64,000 nt of DNA from CAUZIR01 sp965250195 (GTDB lineage Bacteria; Chloroflexota; Dehalococcoidia; Lucifugimonadales; UBA2962), in assembly GCA_965250195.1 (NCBI GenBank), contig OZ252295.1:434001-498000 (forward strand), in the 5' to 3' direction. Shown here in pieces: positions 60,720 to 64,000 of the stretch. Under the pieces are notes generated by a model, which was not told where the DNA came from, did not search any database, and worked only from the letters and a program-made list of their open reading frames with translations. Positions within the stretch are counted from its first letter, which is position 1, and every line of letters starts with the position of its first letter. A program made the translations under genes and the position numbers.

Positions 60720-62849
60720 ATGACTTTGAACCAAGACTGGTGGCCGAACCAGTTGAACCTGAAGATTCTCCGCCAGAACTCTCCCCTGTCAGATCCTATG
60801 GGAAAGGATTTCAACTACGCTGAGGAGTTCAAGACACTCGACATTGATGCCCTGAAAAAGGACATCGAAGCGGTGATGACGACGTCGCAAGACTGGTGGC
60901 CGGCCGACTATGGCCACTATGGGCCGCTCTTCATCCGGATGACGTGGCACGCCGCGGGCACCTACCGCATCGCCGACGGCCGCGGCGGTGGAGGCTCCGG
61001 CCACCAACGCTTTGCGCCCCTCAACAGCTGGCCCGACAACGTGAGCCTGGACAAGGCGCGCCGGCTACTGTGGCCGATCAAGCAGAAGTACGGCCTCAAG
61101 ATCTCCTGGGCTGACCTGATCATCTTCGCCGGCGACTGTGCTCTGGGGTCGATGGGCGTGGAGACCTTCGGTTTCGGCTTCGGGCGCAGGGACGTTTGGG
61201 AGGCCGACGAGACCGACTGGGGGGCTGAGGGCACGTGGCTCGCGGACGAACGCCACAACGAAGATGGGGATATCGACGGACCCTACGGTGCCGACCACAT
61301 GGGTTTGATTTACGTCAATCCCGAGGGGCCCAACGGCAACCCGGACCCGGCCGCGGCGGCAAAGTACATTCGACAAACGTTCAGCCGAATGGCGATGAAT
61401 GACGAGGAGACGGTTGCACTGATTGCGGGCGGACACGCGTTCGGCAAAGCACATGGCGCCGTCCCTGAAAGTCACGTCGGCCCAGAACCTGAGGGTGCGC
61501 CCCCCGAGGAGCAAGGCCTCGGCTGGAGGAACAGCTATGGCAGCGGTACAGGCAGTGATACCTTCACCAGCGGCCTAGAGGGCGCCTGGACCACCAACCC
61601 GCTGAAGTGGGACAACAACTTCCTGGAGAACCTGCACCAATACGACTGGGAATTGACCAAGAGTCCTGCCGGTAAGTCGCAGTACGCTCCCAAGAACGCA
61701 TCTGAAGTGGCCACCGTACCGGATGCGCACGACCCGTCAAAGAAGCACGCCCCGATGATGTTCACGACGGACCTCTCACTGAAGACGGACCCGGCCTATG
61801 CGCCGATTGCAAAGCGCTACCTCGAGAACCCAGACCAGCTTGAAGACGCCTTCGCCAGGGCGTGGTTCAAGCTAATTCACCGTGACATGGGGCCCCGCAG
61901 CCGGTACCTCGGGCCGCTGGTCCCCGAAGAGGCCCTTGTTTGGCAGGACCCCGTCCCCGACGTCGATCATGAGTTGATCGCGGAGCAGGATATCGCCGAC
62001 CTGAAGGCCACGATCCTGGCATCGGGATTGTCGGTTTCCGAACTGGTCTCGACAGCCTGGGCGTCGGCGTCAACGTTCCGTGGCACCGACAAGCGCGGTG
62101 GGGCGAACGGCGCCCGCATACGCCTTGCTCCGCAGAAGGACTGGGAAGTGAACAACCCGGCCGAGCTGGGCAAGGTTTTGCAGACACTGGAGCGGATACA
62201 GACAGAGTTCAACAATTCGCAGACTGGTGGGAAGAAGATCTCTCTCGCTGACTTGATCGTCCTAGCTGGGTGCGTAGGGGTCGAGCGGGCTGCGAAGGGC
62301 TTCGTGCAAGACGTGCACGTCCCATTCACGCCGGGACGCACGGACGCGTCGCAGGAGTGGACCGACGTGGAGTCGTTTGCGGTGCTCGAACCCGCCGCAG
62401 ACGGGTTCCGCAACTACCTCCGAGCCGGGCACAAAAAAGCGGAGGAGCTCCTGGTGGAGTCGGCAAACCTGCTGACGCTGACCGCTCCCGAGATGACGGT
62501 GCTCGTTGGCGGCATGCGCGTCCTGAGTGCGAACGTCGGGCAGTCTAAAAACGGCGTCTTCACGGAGCGGCCTGGGACGTTGACCAATGATTTCTTTGTG
62601 AACCTGCTCGACATGAACACCGAATGGCAGACGTCCTCCACATCCGACGACGTGTTCGAGGGGCGCGATCGCGGTACCGGTGATCTCAAGTGGACGGGCA
62701 CCAGGGTCGACCTGGTCTTCGGTTCGAACTCCGAACTCCGAGCCGTCGCGGAACTTTACGCAAGTGAAGACTCACAGCAGAAGTTTGTGCGTGACTTTGT
62801 GGCTGCTTGGGTCAAGGTCATGAACGTTGATCGCTTCGACCTTGCCTGA
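60720..62849 (+). CDS. katG: Catalase-peroxidase
   Basis: A two-domain heme enzyme of about 709 residues that removes hydrogen peroxide. Distal Arg, Trp and His are in FIRMTWHAAGTYR (residues 73, 76, 77). The Tyr of the Met-Tyr-Trp crosslink is in GLIYVNPEGP, the Met in SRMAMNDEE, and the proximal His in AGGHAFGKAHG. The second, heme-free domain ends in KVMNVDRFDL. The ATG follows a purine-rich AAAAAAGGGA. Length is normal for KatG. No adjacent fur/perR-type regulator is seen. Confidence 0.96.
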   Translation: MTLNQDWWPNQLNLKILRQNSPLSDPMGKDFNYAEEFKTLDIDALKKDIEAVMTTSQDWWPADYGHYGPLFIRMTWHAAGTYRIADGRGGGGSGHQRFAPLNSWPDNVSLDKARRLLWPIKQKYGLKISWADLIIFAGDCALGSMGVETFGFGFGRRDVWEADETDWGAEGTWLADERHNEDGDIDGPYGADHMGLIYVNPEGPNGNPDPAAAAKYIRQTFSRMAMNDEETVALIAGGHAFGKAHGAVPESHVGPEPEGAPPEEQGLGWRNSYGSGTGSDTFTSGLEGAWTTNPLKWDNNFLENLHQYDWELTKSPAGKSQYAPKNASEVATVPDAHDPSKKHAPMMFTTDLSLKTDPAYAPIAKRYLENPDQLEDAFARAWFKLIHRDMGPRSRYLGPLVPEEALVWQDPVPDVDHELIAEQDIADLKATILASGLSVSELVSTAWASASTFRGTDKRGGANGARIRLAPQKDWEVNNPAELGKVLQTLERIQTEFNNSQTGGKKISLADLIVLAGCVGVERAAKGFVQDVHVPFTPGRTDASQEWTDVESFAVLEPAADGFRNYLRAGHKKAEELLVESANLLTLTAPEMTVLVGGMRVLSANVGQSKNGVFTERPGTLTNDFFVNLLDMNTEWQTSSTSDDVFEGRDRGTGDLKWTGTRVDLVFGSNSELRAVAELYASEDSQQKFVRDFVAAWVKVMNVDRFDLA

Positions 62850-62948
62850 TCTCATAGCTGGGCTACCGGCCTCCTGCACCTGAAACAGTCCTACCGGTCT
62901 ACCCCGTCCCAGTAGCGCTGGAACTAACAAAGCGAGTCGTACGAATAT

Positions 62949-63006
62949 CGGGGGCGGGTCACCGAGTACACAAGCCGTGTTAAAGGAGTAGTTCGACCCT
63001 CCCCCG
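62949..63006. other. Stem-loop with a tRNA-like 3-prime end
   Basis: CGGGGGCGGGTC at 62949-62960 pairs with GACCCTCCCCCG at 62995-63006, with one mismatch. The right arm belongs to TTCGACC...GTCTCCACCA, which resembles the T loop, acceptor and CCA end of a tRNA or tmRNA. No matching 5-prime half was found. Confidence 0.35.
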
Positions 63007-63023
63007 TCTCCACCAGAAACACG

Positions 63024-63061
63024 AAATGCCCTTAGCCAGATTGGCTGAGGGCATTTGTTCT
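63024..63061 (+). terminator. Strong hairpin, probable katG terminator
   Basis: A 15-bp stem with a 3-base loop (63024-63038 against 63042-63056, one G-U) followed by GTTCTT. It lies about 175 bases after the katG stop. The remainder of 62850-63280 has no gene. Confidence 0.7.
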
Positions 63062-63280
63062 TGTAATGGGCTTGGTTTGGCCTGGTCGATCTCCACCGAA
63101 AGCACGACTGCGTTGCGGGCGGGTTTGAGTTCAACTGCCCCATTATTGTTGCTGACCTGGGGGTTGGGACACTTGATACGAGACCTCCCCTATTTTTCTG
63201 TCGGCCAGTTCAGGACCTCTAACTTGAGAGGGCGGTCTTAGAGTGGATGTTCGGTGAAATGGCGTGGTGACCCCACGCAG

Positions 63281-63310
63281 AAAGGCCCCGGCGGGTTCGC
63301 CGGGGCCTTT
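63281..63310 (-). terminator. Terminator of the right-edge operon
   Basis: A 13-bp stem AAAGGCCCCGGCG/CGCCGGGGCCTTT with a 4-base loop at 63294-63297. On the minus strand it follows the 44-residue ORF by about 40 bases. TTTTCT on the other strand could make it bidirectional. Confidence 0.8.
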
Positions 63311-63350
63311 CGTTTTCTGGTGGATTCAGTCGGTTTGGTTGGTGATCGGC

Positions 63351-63485
63351 CTATAAAGCCATGCCTCGCTCAACCATTTTTTGGATCTGCGTGCCAGTAT
63401 CCAAATCAAGCACCTGATCACCGAGTTCTGTGAGGCGAGCCATCAGGAGACATGCCCGCTTCTCTTGGGAAAACACATCAGTCAT
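63351..63485 (-). CDS. 44-residue ORF coupled to the right-edge gene
   Basis: The ORF begins MTDVFSQEKRACLLMARL and ends VERGMAL. It is charged and probably helical. Its ATG overlaps the upstream stop in an ATGA, and a strong terminator follows, so it looks like the last cistron of that operon. No family recognised. It could be a small partner protein of the upstream gene product. Confidence 0.5.
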   Translation of the reverse strand: MTDVFSQEKRACLLMARLTELGDQVLDLDTGTQIQKMVERGMAL

Positions 63486-64000
63486 TCTGCGGACTCGTCC
63501 CCGTCGAACTTCATGTCTTGCGGCCCGACACCCTCGACCCGGCGCTCTGGCCCACGGTAGGTCGAGCCCGTCTTTAGCACTTCTCTAGTAGAGAGGACTT
63601 CACTTTCTGCTAATGCGAAATCTCCATGCCTGACGTCGGCGTCAAGCAATGCCCTGTGTCTCGCGTAATGGCGTTTGCTTTTCTGAAACACTGTATTCCA
63701 GTGGCGCAACTCCCGATCTTCACTCTTCTCCCAAAGGGCTTCGAGGTCATCGGAAACATTCAGCGTCCCGCCATAGATCAAGACCATAAAGATGTCTGGA
63801 TGAGCCCGAGACAATAGCTCTTTGTATTTTTCCAGCCGTTGGAGTTCTGGGTATTCCACAGGATGATTGGACCGTTTTATTTCAACAATAACTAGAGATT
63901 GCTGGTCGGACAGTGCGAGAAAGTCGTAACGCCCCCTGTCACCCCCGGCCAGATCCTCATCGCCCCATTCCCTCAGTTGCGTTGTCATCGCTTTTTCTTC
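63482..64000 (-). CDS. C-terminal part of a protein with a PD-(D/E)XK nuclease-like motif
   Basis: The frame stays open to the window edge (four codons before the first ATG at 63988), so this is probably the end of a longer gene. GRYDFLALSDQQSLVIVEIKRS carries an Asp, then Glu-x-Lys 14-16 residues later, the PD-(D/E)XK pattern seen in restriction-like and Shedu-type nucleases. The next residues (YPELQRLEKYKELL) form a plausible helix of that fold. Defence or repair roles are possible but unproven without the N terminus. Confidence 0.6.
   Translation of the reverse strand, partial: EEKAMTTQLREWGDEDLAGGDRGRYDFLALSDQQSLVIVEIKRSNHPVEYPELQRLEKYKELLSRAHPDIFMVLIYGGTLNVSDDLEALWEKSEDRELRHWNTVFQKSKRHYARHRALLDADVRHGDFALAESEVLSTREVLKTGSTYRGPERRVEGVGPQDMKFDGDESAE

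Noticed and set aside
1..64000. CRISPR array or rRNA genes
   Set aside because: No regularly spaced direct repeats and no rRNA-like conserved blocks were seen anywhere in the window.

Overview
The window is a GC-rich bacterial chromosome segment, gene-dense outside two accessory stretches, with frequent TTG and GTG starts and many ATGA-type overlaps. The gene set points to a Chloroflexota bacterium, probably near the Dehalococcoidia/SAR202 group. Supporting features are 2-oxoacid:ferredoxin oxidoreductase (KorAB), archaeal-style CcmE with its partner Ccm genes, a NurA-HerA operon, SelB, a coproheme decarboxylase-like protein, family III CoA-transferases and Pro/Thr-rich lipoproteins. This assignment is inference from gene content, not from a marker gene.

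Region 1 (1-9.7 kb, minus strand) is a surface-polysaccharide operon. It reads from GDP-mannose dehydratase and a GDP-fucose-synthase-like enzyme, through an ABC exporter pair (Wzm/Wzt), to an ulosonic-acid-type sugar cassette: HAD phosphatase, GmhA-like isomerase, NeuB-like synthase, TylF methyltransferase, TIM-barrel isomerase, GNAT acetyltransferase, CMP-sugar synthetase and class III aminotransferase. Region 2 (9.8-25 kb) is accessory and eroded. It holds a broken Wzm copy, a frameshifted lipoprotein/glycosidase, a bi-domain dehydrogenase with an apparent CTG start, UDP-glucose dehydrogenase, a UDP-sugar epimerase and a second Wzm/Wzt pair whose Wzm carries an early TGA. It also holds a Wzz-like protein that stops at an IS256-type insertion, a tRNA-Asn and a terminase-small-subunit-like protein.

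Region 3 (25-38.9 kb) is housekeeping: a VTT-domain membrane protein, ClpC without a middle domain, an orphan peptide ABC ATPase and HolA. It continues into one long plus-strand run DUF1232-ychF-hemW-selB-nurA-HAS-herA. Region 4 (39-50 kb) carries cytochrome c maturation in three pieces (ccmCDE, ccmAB, ccdA). Between and beside them lie an ECF sigma/anti-sigma pair, korAB, the queuosine genes queF-queC-queE and a FAH-family hydrolase. Region 5 (50-58.4 kb) carries a siroheme nitrite/sulfite reductase with a terminator in its leader, a HemQ-like protein, an NHL propeller, a ThDP enzyme, a fused tandem CoA-transferase and tRNA-Ala.

Region 6 (58.4-64 kb) is a loose set of small membrane and zinc-finger proteins separated by a three-copy intergenic repeat, then katG. 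At the right edge is a cut-off protein with a PD-(D/E)XK-like motif, followed by a coupled 44-residue ORF. No CRISPR array and no rRNA were seen.
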